From: Zhengella sp020637775
Lineage (GTDB): Bacteria > Pseudomonadota > Alphaproteobacteria > Rhizobiales > Rhizobiaceae
Assembly (NCBI RefSeq): GCF_041397485.1
Contig: NZ_JAWKWO010000001.1
Location: 1-64,000, forward strand
Reading direction: 5' to 3'
DNA: 64,000 nt
The position numbers and the translations under genes were made by a program. Of the stretch, positions 1 to 8,325 are shown piece by piece. Each line of letters opens with the position of its first letter. The stretch's first letter is position 1. The notes beneath the pieces were generated by a model. It saw only the letters and a list, made by a program, of their open reading frames with translations, was not told the DNA's origin and ran no database searches.

Positions 1-427
1 TTCCCGTCTTCTGGTCATGCGGGAACGGTTGCACGAGTGCCGTGCAACGATAGTCGCAGGGAAACCCATTCCGGCGACAAAAGCAATCGTCCTTCCGATA
101 ACCGAACGGAAGCGCCCTTTCGGCATTTGCGGATCGCCGTGCTTGCCGGTTCATCCGTCCCACCCGGCGGCGCCTTCGGGACGCTGCCGGAAGCACGCTT
201 GCAAGGCGATGATTTGCCGGCTGATTTATCGCCACATCAAAACGGAACCGCTTGCGGACGAACCGGAAACCAACGGTCGAAAGGCGCTGCGCGTCCATTC
301 AGGCCGGTGATTTTGCTCGATGATTCGCCGCATGGATTCGCAATCGGCAAAACAATGGTCTAACCTTCGTCTTTCCGCCAAGGCGTCCGCCGGCAAGGGT
401 TTCATCTGGAAAAGCGAAGGAGAGACA
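1..427. other. Upstream region without a convincing gene
   Basis: No reading frame here has a plausible ribosome binding site, start and family-like product; two overlapping frames of about 100 codons give arginine- and proline-rich nonsense. A perfect inverted repeat at 28-48 (GTTGCAC, 7-nt loop, GTGCAAC) could be an operator or a hairpin from a gene left of the window. The stretch before 428 should contain the promoter of the binding-protein gene, but I see no clear -35/-10 pair. Confidence 0.5.
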
Positions 428-2005
428 ATGAAGACGCAACGACAATCGGGCCTGCTTTATCCGAACCGCCGCCGCTTCCTCGGTTCAACGGCCGCCGCCG
501 CCGGCCTGGCAATGGGTGGAGCCGCCCTGCTGCCGGGCATTTCGCGGGCCGCGCCCAACAGGGGTGGCACGCTGCGGGTGGCCAAGGGCCATGGCCAGAC
601 CACCGACAAGCTGGATCCGGCGACCTTCGAAAACGGTTTCATGACCGCGCTCTCCTATGGCATCAACGGTTTCCTGACCGGCTTCGCCCGCGATGGCTCC
701 ATCGAGCCGCAGATCGCCGAAAGCTGGGAGGCCACGCCTGACGCCAGGGTCTGGCGCTTTACCATTCGCAAGGGCGTCACGTTCCACAATGGCAAGACCG
801 TGACACCCGATGACGTGGTCACGTCGATCAACTATCACCGTGGCGAGAAGTCGACCTCCGCCGCCAAGCCGCTGCTCAGCGCGATCACGGACGTGAAGGC
901 GGAAGGCGATATCGTGGTCTTCACGCTGGATGCCGGCAGCGCCGACTTCCCCGCCGTCTTCACGGATTATCACCTTGCCATCCTGCCGCCGGGCGATGAT
1001 CGCGGCGTGGACTGGAAGTCCGGCGTCGGCTGCGGTCCCTACAAGCTGATGAACTTCGATGCGGGCGTCTCGGCCCGGTTCGAGCGCAACCGGGACGACT
1101 GGAACCAGGATCGCGGCTTCTTCGACAATATCGAGCTGCTGTCCATCGTGGACGTGAATGCACGCACGACGGCGCTGATTTCCGGCGATGTCCATGCCGC
1201 CGACAAGCTGGACCTGAAGACCATCAGCCTTCTGGAGCGCAATCCCAAGCTGACCATTCATTCCGTGGCCGGCAACCAGCACTACACGTTCGCCATGTCG
1301 ACCAACAAGGATCCGTTCAAGGATGTCCACGTGCGCCGCGCGATGAAATATGCCGTCAATCGCGAGGAACTGGTCGAGAAGATCCTGTTCGGCTACGGCT
1401 CGGTCGGCAACGACCATCCCATCGGGCGCGGCCAGCGCTATTTCAACGACGAGATGGAGCAGACGTCCTACGATCCCGACAAGGCGAAATTCCATCTCAA
1501 GCAGGCCGGCCTCGACAGTCTCGACGTCACGCTTTCGGCAGCCGACGCCGCCTTTGCCGGCGCCGTGGATGCCGCGGTCCTGTACCAGAACTCCGCAAAG
1601 GCCGCCGGGATCAACCTCAAGGTCAACCGGATGCCCAATGACGGCTATTGGGCGGATGTCTGGATGAAGCATCCGTTCAGTGCGGTCTACTGGAGCGGCC
1701 GCGCCGTGGAAGATGCCATGTTGTCCACCGCCTATGCCTCGGGCGTGGCCTGGAACGACACCTTCTGGGACAATGAACGCTTCAACGAGCTTCTGGTGAA
1801 GGCGCGGGCCGAACTGGACGAGGACAAGCGCCGGGCGATGTATTACGAAATGCAGGTCATCCTCAACGAGGATGGCGGCGCCATCATCCCGATGTTCGCC
1901 AACTGGGTCTTTGCCACGGGGCCGGAAGTGGTGACAGGCGACGAGTTCTCGTCCGTCTGGGACATGGATGGCGAACGCTGGATGGAGCGCTGGTCCTTCG
2001 CCTGA
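428..2005 (+). CDS. Peptide/dipeptide-type ABC transporter substrate-binding protein, Tat-exported
   Basis: Periplasmic binding protein of the SBP_bac_5 (DppA/OppA) family, about 525 residues, the usual family length. The start at 428 has an AAGGAGA ribosome site just upstream and exposes a twin-arginine signal (NRRRFLG followed by an Ala/Gly-rich hydrophobic stretch, ending near SRA). The mature protein begins with GGTLRVAKG, the usual first strand of the family, and carries the typical segments for predicted TPDDVVTSINYHRG and YDPDKAKFHLKQAG. It is clearly a paralogue of the binding protein at 38307-39920 (shared TSAAK.LL, DYHLAI, GCGPYK, LKT.SLLERNP). No permease or ATPase lies beside it in this window. 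It converges on a carnitine catabolic pair, so carnitine, betaine or a peptide-like ligand are possible; the real substrate cannot be read from sequence. Confidence 0.88.
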   Translation: MKTQRQSGLLYPNRRRFLGSTAAAAGLAMGGAALLPGISRAAPNRGGTLRVAKGHGQTTDKLDPATFENGFMTALSYGINGFLTGFARDGSIEPQIAESWEATPDARVWRFTIRKGVTFHNGKTVTPDDVVTSINYHRGEKSTSAAKPLLSAITDVKAEGDIVVFTLDAGSADFPAVFTDYHLAILPPGDDRGVDWKSGVGCGPYKLMNFDAGVSARFERNRDDWNQDRGFFDNIELLSIVDVNARTTALISGDVHAADKLDLKTISLLERNPKLTIHSVAGNQHYTFAMSTNKDPFKDVHVRRAMKYAVNREELVEKILFGYGSVGNDHPIGRGQRYFNDEMEQTSYDPDKAKFHLKQAGLDSLDVTLSAADAAFAGAVDAAVLYQNSAKAAGINLKVNRMPNDGYWADVWMKHPFSAVYWSGRAVEDAMLSTAYASGVAWNDTFWDNERFNELLVKARAELDEDKRRAMYYEMQVILNEDGGAIIPMFANWVFATGPEVVTGDEFSSVWDMDGERWMERWSFA

Positions 2006-2026
2006 CCGGCCCTGCTGCCGGAGCGT

Positions 2027-2052
2027 GGCGCCGCGCGGTTTCGCGCGGTGCC
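2027..2052. terminator. Convergent hairpin between binding-protein gene and lcdH
   Basis: Ten-base-pair GC-rich stem (GGCGCCGCGC / GCGCGGTGCC, one G-T pair) with a 6-nt loop, located between two converging genes. No strong T run follows, so it is a weak candidate bidirectional terminator. Confidence 0.35.
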
Positions 2053-2071
2053 CTTCCCTGCCCTCCTGGCG

Positions 2072-3445
2072 TCATGGCCCGACGGACGACGCCAGGTCCG
2101 CCGCCGCTCCCAGAGCGAACGGCCAGGGCGACGCGGCTCCCTCGCCATCCACATGGCAAAGGATCGTTTCCACTGCTGCCAGGGCCGCGCCATCGCCGCG
2201 CGTGATCTCGATTTCCAGGCACACGCTGTCCGGAGCGGATTCCACAAGCCGTGTCTCCATGCGCAGGCGGTCGGCGGCATGCGCCGTGCCCAGCAGGCGG
2301 ATACGGCATTCGCTGACGACGAAACGCACCTCGTCCCTGGCGCATCCCGCCGCTTTTGCGAGCCGGTCGATATAAGCCCGCGACGCGGCCATACCGGCTT
2401 CCATGAAATGAATCTCGCGCATTACGCCGTCTTCACCGGTCCATGAGGCGGGCACCTGGCGCTCCAGCATTGGCGTTGCGCCGCCACGAGCAGTTTCTGC
2501 CAGGCCGGCCTCATGCTGCCGGATGACACCGCCTGCCCCGCTGCCGGTCCGCTTCAGGGCCCGGAGAATGGCGACCAGATTGTCGTCGCGCAGGCGCTCC
2601 AGATCCCGGATTTCCATGTGGCCTGACTGGGCGTCGGATTGCTCCGCGATCAGGTCCACAAGTGCATCGTTGAACTCCGGGACATCCGTCAGCCGTGTCC
2701 ATGGCCAGGAAAGCGCCGGGCCGAATTGCGCCATGAAGTGTTTCATGCCCGCTTCGCCACCGGCAATACGATAGGTCTCGAACAGGCCCATCTGTGCCCA
2801 GCGCAGGCCGAATCCCATTCGGATGGCCTCGTCGATCTCGCCTGTCGTGGCAATGCCATCCTTCACCAGCCACAGGCTTTCGCGCCAGACCGCCTCCAGC
2901 AGGCGATCGGCGATATGCGCGTCGATTTCCCTGTTGATGACGAGCGGAAACATGCCGATGCTGCGCAACACCTCCGCGGCGCGTCCGGTCTGCCCAGCCT
3001 CGCCCACCAGTTCCACAAGCGGCAGAAGATAGACCGGGTTGAACGGATGGGCGACAATGGCGCGCGCGCCACGCGCATTGAGTTCGGATGGCTTGAAGCC
3101 GGAGGTCGATGACCCGGTTATGGCGCCTGGCGGGCAATGGGCCTTGATCTCGGCCAGGATCCGGTGCTTGAGATCAAGCCGTTCCGGCACGCTTTCCTGA
3201 ACCCAATCGGCGCCTTCCACGGCGGCGGCAAGGGCTGAATGGAAAGACAGACGTCCCTCCCGCGGCAGCGCGCTGTCGTAGAGCGCGGGCAGGCTGGCGC
3301 GCGCATGGGCCATGACCGCGCCGATCTTGCGTTCGGCCTGCGGATCGGGATCGAAAACCGCCACATCCCAGCCATTGAGCAGGAAGCGCGCGGCCCATCC
3401 GCCGCCGATAACCCCGCCGCCGACAATCGCCGCCTTTCCGGTCAT
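2072..3445 (-). CDS. lcdH: L-carnitine dehydrogenase fused to betainyl-CoA thioesterase domain
   Basis: 457 residues in two parts. Residues 1-320 are a 3-hydroxyacyl-CoA-dehydrogenase-type fold: an N-terminal NAD-binding Rossmann motif (GGGVIGGGWAARFLLNG, then acidic DPDP), GSSTSGFKPSEL, and HPFNPVYLLPLVELV, as in carnitine 3-dehydrogenase, which oxidises L-carnitine to 3-dehydrocarnitine. Residues about 330-457 form a separate 4HBT-like (hot-dog) thioesterase domain. Such fusions are known in the alphaproteobacterial carnitine pathway, where the thioesterase releases glycine betaine from betainyl-CoA. The start codon overlaps the stop of the upstream BKACE gene by 4 nt (ATGA), so the two are probably translationally coupled. 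Together they cover carnitine to glycine betaine. Substrate assignment rests on this pairing and the family, not on an active-site test. Confidence 0.85.
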   Translation of the reverse strand: MTGKAAIVGGGVIGGGWAARFLLNGWDVAVFDPDPQAERKIGAVMAHARASLPALYDSALPREGRLSFHSALAAAVEGADWVQESVPERLDLKHRILAEIKAHCPPGAITGSSTSGFKPSELNARGARAIVAHPFNPVYLLPLVELVGEAGQTGRAAEVLRSIGMFPLVINREIDAHIADRLLEAVWRESLWLVKDGIATTGEIDEAIRMGFGLRWAQMGLFETYRIAGGEAGMKHFMAQFGPALSWPWTRLTDVPEFNDALVDLIAEQSDAQSGHMEIRDLERLRDDNLVAILRALKRTGSGAGGVIRQHEAGLAETARGGATPMLERQVPASWTGEDGVMREIHFMEAGMAASRAYIDRLAKAAGCARDEVRFVVSECRIRLLGTAHAADRLRMETRLVESAPDSVCLEIEITRGDGAALAAVETILCHVDGEGAASPWPFALGAAADLASSVGP

Positions 3446-4353
3446 CGCGGTGCCCTCTTCACAAGACCCAGTCTTTCACGCACGGCCTGCGGCCCCATGA
3501 TCCTCGCCCCCATGTTCTCCACGATGGTCACCGCCCGCTCCACCAATTGCGCATTGGTGGCGAGCACGCCCTTCTCCAGCCACAGATTGTCCTCCAGCCC
3601 GACGCGCACATTGCCACCCGCCAGAACCGCCGCCGCCACATAGGCCATCTGGTCGCGGCCCAGGCTGAAGGCCGACCATGCCCAGTCGTCCGGCACCGCA
3701 TTGACCATGGCCATGAACGTGTTGAGATCGTTCGGCGCCCCCCAGGGCACGCCCATGCACAGTTGCACCAGGGCGGGCGACGCCAGCGTTCCTTCCGCGA
3801 CCAGTTGCCTGGCGAACCAGAGATGGCCCGTGTCGAAAGCCTCGATTTCCGGCTTCACGCCCAGTTCCGTCATCATGGCACCCATGGCGCGCAACATGCC
3901 CGGCGTGTTGGTCATCACATAGTCGGCTTCGGCGAAATTCATCGTGCCGCAATCCAGCGTGCAGATTTCCGGCAGGCAGTCGGCCACATGCGCCACGCGC
4001 GCGCCAGCGCCGATCATGTCGGTTCCCGCTTCGTTGACCGGAAACGGCGCTTCGGTGGAGCCGAAAACGATGTCGCCGCCCATGCCGGCGGTCAGGTTCA
4101 GCACGACGTCGACATCCGCCGCACGTATGCGTTCGGTCACCTCGCGGTAGAGATCGCCACGGCGTGACGGCGCGCCGCTTTCCGGATCGCGCACATGGCA
4201 ATGCACGATCGCCGCACCGGCCTTGGCCGCATCGATGGCGCTGGCGGCGATCTGTTCCGGCGAACGCGGCACATGCGGTGAGCGGTCCTGTGTGGCGCCC
4301 GAGCCCGTGACGGCACATGTGATGAAAACGTCCCTGTTCATGGCAAGCGGCAT
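3442..4353 (-). CDS. BKACE-family (DUF849) 3-dehydrocarnitine cleavage enzyme
   Basis: Member of the beta-keto acid cleavage enzyme family: a zinc TIM barrel that condenses a beta-keto acid with acetyl-CoA, giving acetoacetate and a CoA ester. With 3-dehydrocarnitine the products would be acetoacetate and betainyl-CoA. Visible family features are ITCAVTGSG at the N terminus, the metal-binding HCHVRDP motif, the LNLTAGMGGD strand, and GGNVRVGLEDNLWL near the C terminus. The start at 4353 was chosen because a GGGAGGA site lies 9 nt upstream; an internal ATG at 4341 is possible and the longer frame back to 4422 has no ribosome site. About 303 residues, a normal family length. First gene of the carnitine module, overlapping lcdH. 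Confidence 0.87.
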   Translation of the reverse strand: MPLAMNRDVFITCAVTGSGATQDRSPHVPRSPEQIAASAIDAAKAGAAIVHCHVRDPESGAPSRRGDLYREVTERIRAADVDVVLNLTAGMGGDIVFGSTEAPFPVNEAGTDMIGAGARVAHVADCLPEICTLDCGTMNFAEADYVMTNTPGMLRAMGAMMTELGVKPEIEAFDTGHLWFARQLVAEGTLASPALVQLCMGVPWGAPNDLNTFMAMVNAVPDDWAWSAFSLGRDQMAYVAAAVLAGGNVRVGLEDNLWLEKGVLATNAQLVERAVTIVENMGARIMGPQAVRERLGLVKRAPR

Positions 4354-4607
4354 GCCCGCAATCCTCCCATTCGGTCCTGACCTTCCCTTGCAGGGTGAAA
4401 CGTCCTGCACCCCTCGTGTCAATGTCCGCCTGGCCTTCCGGTGGCGTCATTGTTGCGGCCAGCCCATCCGGGCGGTCCGGCAAATGCACAAAACGGCTGA
4501 ATTTTTTCCCGGTAGACGAAACCGGAGAGCGCCGCGTCTCGTAACGAAACCTTGACAGCCCACGTTCATCCGGGTGCGGGCGCCCGCCACTTCAATCGAC
4601 TGCATTC

Positions 4608-6074
4608 ATGGCCTTCAAGCACGAAACCGACCCTGCAAGACCCGTCCTTCTTCTGTTCCGTCACGATCTGCGGATGTCCGGGAATGGCGCCCTGGATGCG
4701 GCCGCGGCCAGCGGCAAACCCGTGGTGCCGGTCTATATCCGCGAGACGGGCGGGCCGCGTTTTCGCGCTCCGGGCGCAGCGTGGCTGTGGTGGCTGCATC
4801 ATTCGCTCGAAAAACTGGCGGCCGCGCTGGAAGAGACCGGCGTGCGCCTGTCGTTTCGCTCCGGCATCCAGCGTGACATCGTGGAATCGCTTGTGGAGGA
4901 AACGGGCGCCGACATGGTTCTCTGGAACAGGCGCTACGACCCGGCAGGCATGGAGGCCGACGCAGAGATCAAGTCCGCCATGAAGGAGTGCGGCCTGCAT
5001 GCCGAGAGCTTTGCCGGCGCGCTTCTGCATGAACCTTGGCAGGTGAAGACGGGTTCAGGCGGCTATTACAAGGTCTACTCCCCTTTCTGGCGTGCCTTCA
5101 GCGCCGGTTTCGAGCTCCAGGCGCCGGCGGTAGCCCCGCGCGCCTTGCGCCGGTTCGACGGAAAGGTGACAAGCGAAGCGCTGGATGAATGGCGGCTTCT
5201 GCCCACAAGCCCGGATTGGGCCGGCGGCCTGCGCGAGACATGGAAGCCGGGCGAAGACAATGCCCACCGCCTGCTGGATGCGTTCCTCGACGGCGCGATC
5301 AAGGGCTATCGCGACGAACGCGACCGCCCGGACATTGAGAGCACATCGCGCCTCTCGCCCTATCTCGCCCATGGTGAAATCTCGCCCTGGCAGATTTTTC
5401 AGGCCATCGAGAACCGGACATCCATCGACGCGCGTCCGAAGGATATCGAGCATTTCCGCAAGGAAGTGGGGTGGCGCGAGTTCAGCTACCACCTCCTCTT
5501 TCACAATCCCGACCTTGCGACCCGAAACTTCAACAGTGATTTCGATTCCTTCCCGTGGGGACCGATCGGCGACCGGCTGGAGAAATGGCAGAAGGGCGAG
5601 ACCGGATACCCGATCATCGACGCCGGCATGCGCCAATTGTGGCAGACAGGCTGGATGCACAACCGGGTGCGCATGGCTGCCGCGTCGTTTCTCATCAAGC
5701 ACCTGCGCGTGCATTGGCGCCATGGCGAAGAATGGTTCTGGGACACGCTGGTGGACGCAGACCCGGCCAACAACGCGGCAAGCTGGCAATGGGTGGCAGG
5801 CTCGGGAGCCGATGCCGCCCCCTATTTCCGCATCTTCAATCCGATCCTCCAGGGCGAGAAGTTCGACACGAGGGGCGACTATGTCCGCCGCTTCGTTCCG
5901 GAACTGAAGAACCTGCCGGCCGAAAAGATCCACAAGCCGTGGGAAGCCCGCCATTCCATACTCGACAGTGCCGGCGTCACGCTCGGCAAGACCTATCCCG
6001 AACCGCTGGTCGATCACCAGCAGGCCCGGGACAGCGCCCTTGAAGCCTACAAAACCATGCGGGGAGAAGCATGA
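4608..6074 (+). CDS. phrB: Deoxyribodipyrimidine photolyase (cryptochrome/photolyase family)
   Basis: 488-residue light-dependent DNA repair enzyme that reverses cyclobutane pyrimidine dimers using FAD. N-terminal alpha/beta antenna domain starts with PVLLLFRHDLRMSGNGAL; the C-terminal FAD-binding helical domain shows WREFSYHLLFHNPDLA, GYPIIDAGMRQLWQTGWMHNR, and the near-invariant WQWVAGSGADAAPYFRIFNP. These residues place it with class I CPD photolyases. The start at 4608 puts the beta1 strand about 12 residues in. The stop overlaps the start of the next gene by 4 nt, so it heads an operon with an FAD oxidoreductase, DUF1365 and CFA synthase. That combination recurs in proteobacteria and is linked to light and singlet-oxygen responses. 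Confidence 0.93.
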   Translation: MAFKHETDPARPVLLLFRHDLRMSGNGALDAAAASGKPVVPVYIRETGGPRFRAPGAAWLWWLHHSLEKLAAALEETGVRLSFRSGIQRDIVESLVEETGADMVLWNRRYDPAGMEADAEIKSAMKECGLHAESFAGALLHEPWQVKTGSGGYYKVYSPFWRAFSAGFELQAPAVAPRALRRFDGKVTSEALDEWRLLPTSPDWAGGLRETWKPGEDNAHRLLDAFLDGAIKGYRDERDRPDIESTSRLSPYLAHGEISPWQIFQAIENRTSIDARPKDIEHFRKEVGWREFSYHLLFHNPDLATRNFNSDFDSFPWGPIGDRLEKWQKGETGYPIIDAGMRQLWQTGWMHNRVRMAAASFLIKHLRVHWRHGEEWFWDTLVDADPANNAASWQWVAGSGADAAPYFRIFNPILQGEKFDTRGDYVRRFVPELKNLPAEKIHKPWEARHSILDSAGVTLGKTYPEPLVDHQQARDSALEAYKTMRGEA

Positions 6075-7408
6075 CCATTCACAAACCCGACTTCACGTTG
6101 CCGCGGGGACAGCGCATCGCCGTCATCGGTTCGGGCATTTCCGGCGCTTCGGCCGCATGGGCGCTTTCGGCCATTGCCGATGTCAGCCTCTACGAGGCCG
6201 GCAGCCGTGCCGGCGGCCATACCGCGACCGTGGATATCGACTATGACGGCACGCCGATCAGCGTGGATACGGGCTTCATCGTCTACAACGAACTGAATTA
6301 TCCGAACCTGACCGCGCTGTTCCGCCATCTCGATGTCGAGACGGTGGAGAGCGACATGGGTTTCGCGCTGTCGCTCGACAATGGCCGCCTTGAATGGTGC
6401 GGGTCCTCGCTTGCGCAGGTATTCGCGCAGCGCCGCAACGTCGTATCGATGCCCTTCCTGTGGATGCTTCGCGAGATCCTTCGCTTCAACCGGCAGTGCC
6501 GCGCGGACAAGGCGGACGGCTTGCTGGCTGGCATCAGCATCGGCAATTATCTGAAACTGCGTGATTTTTCTCAACGCTTCATCGACGATTACCTCATACC
6601 GATGGCGGCCGCGATATGGTCCACCCCGCGAATCCGCATGATGGATTTCCCGGCGGAAACCTTTGTCACCTTTTTCGAGAATCACCGCCTGATCGATTTC
6701 GAGCGGCCGGTCTGGCGCACCGTCAAGGGCGGGGCGCGGACCTATCTCGACAAACTGCTGGCGCCGCTGGGCGAGCGTGTGCGTCTTCGCGAGCCTGTCA
6801 CGGCCGTTCATCGCGAGGGCGATGGCGTGCGGGTCGCCACCGCCAGGGGGGCAGCGCGCTATGATGCCGTCATCATCGCCGCGCATTCCGATCAGGCCCT
6901 TGCCATGCTGGCCGATCCGTCGCCGGCCGAAACATCGATCCTTTCGGCCGTCGGCTACCGCGAAAACCGCGTCATCCTGCATCGCGATGAAAGCCTGATG
7001 CCGCGCCGCCGCCAGGCCTGGGCGGCCTGGAACTACCTGCGCGACAGCCGCGACGACGGCACCGCGGAGGTGGCGGTGACCTACTGGATGAACAAGTTGC
7101 AGGCCATCGACGCATCAAAGCCGCTGTTCGTGTCGCTCAATCCCCCGCGTGAACCGCGTGCCGGAACGGTCTTTGGCGAATACAGCTATGCCCATCCCCA
7201 GTTCGACGCTGCCGCCCTTGCCGCGCAAAGGGCGCTTCCGTCGATCCAGGGTGCGCGCAACACCTGGTTTGCCGGCGCATGGACGGGGTTCGGGTTTCAC
7301 GAGGATGGACTGAAATCCGGCCTTGCAGCCGCCGAACAGCTTGGCGCGGTCATCCCGTGGCGCGAGCCTGCGCTGCCGGTGCATGAAGACCTCGTGGCAG
7401 CCGAATGA
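6071..7408 (+). CDS. FAD-dependent amine-oxidase-like oxidoreductase of the CFA/photolyase cluster
   Basis: 445 residues with an N-terminal dinucleotide-binding motif (RIAVIGSGISGASAAWAL, then an acidic residue in LYEAGSRAGGHT), as in the FAD/NAD(P)-binding amine-oxidase superfamily. The C terminus has NTWFAGAWTGFGFHEDGLKSGLAAAEQL, the typical FAD-closing segment of this subfamily. Proteins of this type sit beside DUF1365 and CFA-synthase-like genes, and in Rhodobacter related genes act in modification of unsaturated fatty acids, including furan fatty acids. I infer a lipid-modifying role but cannot assign the reaction. Start overlaps the photolyase stop (ATGA) and its own stop overlaps the DUF1365 start (ATGA), implying coupled translation. 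Confidence 0.85.
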   Translation: MTIHKPDFTLPRGQRIAVIGSGISGASAAWALSAIADVSLYEAGSRAGGHTATVDIDYDGTPISVDTGFIVYNELNYPNLTALFRHLDVETVESDMGFALSLDNGRLEWCGSSLAQVFAQRRNVVSMPFLWMLREILRFNRQCRADKADGLLAGISIGNYLKLRDFSQRFIDDYLIPMAAAIWSTPRIRMMDFPAETFVTFFENHRLIDFERPVWRTVKGGARTYLDKLLAPLGERVRLREPVTAVHREGDGVRVATARGAARYDAVIIAAHSDQALAMLADPSPAETSILSAVGYRENRVILHRDESLMPRRRQAWAAWNYLRDSRDDGTAEVAVTYWMNKLQAIDASKPLFVSLNPPREPRAGTVFGEYSYAHPQFDAAALAAQRALPSIQGARNTWFAGAWTGFGFHEDGLKSGLAAAEQLGAVIPWREPALPVHEDLVAAE

Positions 7409-8268
7409 ACGAACGGTCGAAGGCAATGCGGCAGCGCGTGAGAAACCTTCTGGAGAACGGGCCGCCGCCGGACGCCGCGGCGACGCTCTATACCGGGCAG
7501 GTCATGCATCACCGGCTCAAGCCCTTCGGCCACCGCTTCACCTATTCGGTGGCCAGTCTGGTCATCGATATCGACCGGCTCGAAGAGGCTGGCCGCCTGT
7601 CGCCGCTCTTCGGTGTCGACCGCGCCGCGCCGCTGTCCTTCCGGGCAAGCGATCATCTGGCGGAGGGATTCGCAACCCTGCGCGAGCAGGCCGATTCGCT
7701 GCTGGCGCGCGCCGGCGTCGCGGAACCCGCGGCGCGCATCCTGCTGATGACCTATCCGCGCATGTTCGGCTATGTCTTCAACCCGATATCAACCTGGTTC
7801 TGCCATGGCGCCGATGGCCGCCTGATTGCCGTTCTCTATGCCGTCAGCAACACGTTCGGCGAGCGTCACACCTATGTAGCGCCCGTCTCGGAGGGGGAGC
7901 TTTCGCCTGCGGGATTGCGCCAGAGCCGGGACAAGCTGTTTCACGTCTCGCCGTTCATATCCATGGATGCGCGCTATCATTTCCGCGTTCTGCCGCCGGG
8001 ACGGGAGGCGCGCCTGCGCATCCACGAGACGGAGCAGGGAACCCCGGTGCTTGCCGCAACGTTCAATGGATGCGCGTTGCCCGTGACCACCGCCACGCTT
8101 TCCGGCCTGCTTTTGCGCCAGCCGTTCATGACGGCGAAGGTGATCGCGGGTATCCACTGGGAAGCGCTGAAACTCTGGCTGAAGGGTGCCCGGTTTCATA
8201 CCAGTCCGCAGCCGCCCGGGGCCATGGCAAGCTGGCAGGGCGGCCGGGCCCTTGAACCGGGCGAATGA
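7405..8268 (+). CDS. DUF1365 domain-containing protein
   Basis: 287 residues. Recognised as DUF1365 by the N-terminal TGQVMHHRLKPFGHRFTY, the central LLMTYPRMFGYVFNPISTWFCH, and KLFHVSPFISMDARYHFRV. The biochemical function of the family is unknown; it is almost always encoded between an FAD oxidoreductase and a cyclopropane-fatty-acid-synthase-like gene, exactly as here, so a part in membrane lipid modification is likely. Overlaps the upstream gene by 4 nt. No signal peptide or membrane segment is evident, so it is probably cytoplasmic or peripheral to the membrane. Confidence 0.85.
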   Translation: MNERSKAMRQRVRNLLENGPPPDAAATLYTGQVMHHRLKPFGHRFTYSVASLVIDIDRLEEAGRLSPLFGVDRAAPLSFRASDHLAEGFATLREQADSLLARAGVAEPAARILLMTYPRMFGYVFNPISTWFCHGADGRLIAVLYAVSNTFGERHTYVAPVSEGELSPAGLRQSRDKLFHVSPFISMDARYHFRVLPPGREARLRIHETEQGTPVLAATFNGCALPVTTATLSGLLLRQPFMTAKVIAGIHWEALKLWLKGARFHTSPQPPGAMASWQGGRALEPGE

Positions 8269-8325
8269 CAGGATATTCTAAAGCTGCATTGTCCGGATGC
8301 GGCTTTCCAACATCGGGAGCGACAG

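Noticed and set aside
28..48. Inverted repeat GTTGCAC-N7-GTGCAAC as an attachment or mobile-element end
   Set aside because: Single copy in the window, no integrase or transposase near it; could only be an operator or hairpin.
485..1672. 395-codon leftward frame opposite the first binding protein
   Set aside because: Shadow of a Tat-exported SBP_bac_5 protein on the + strand.
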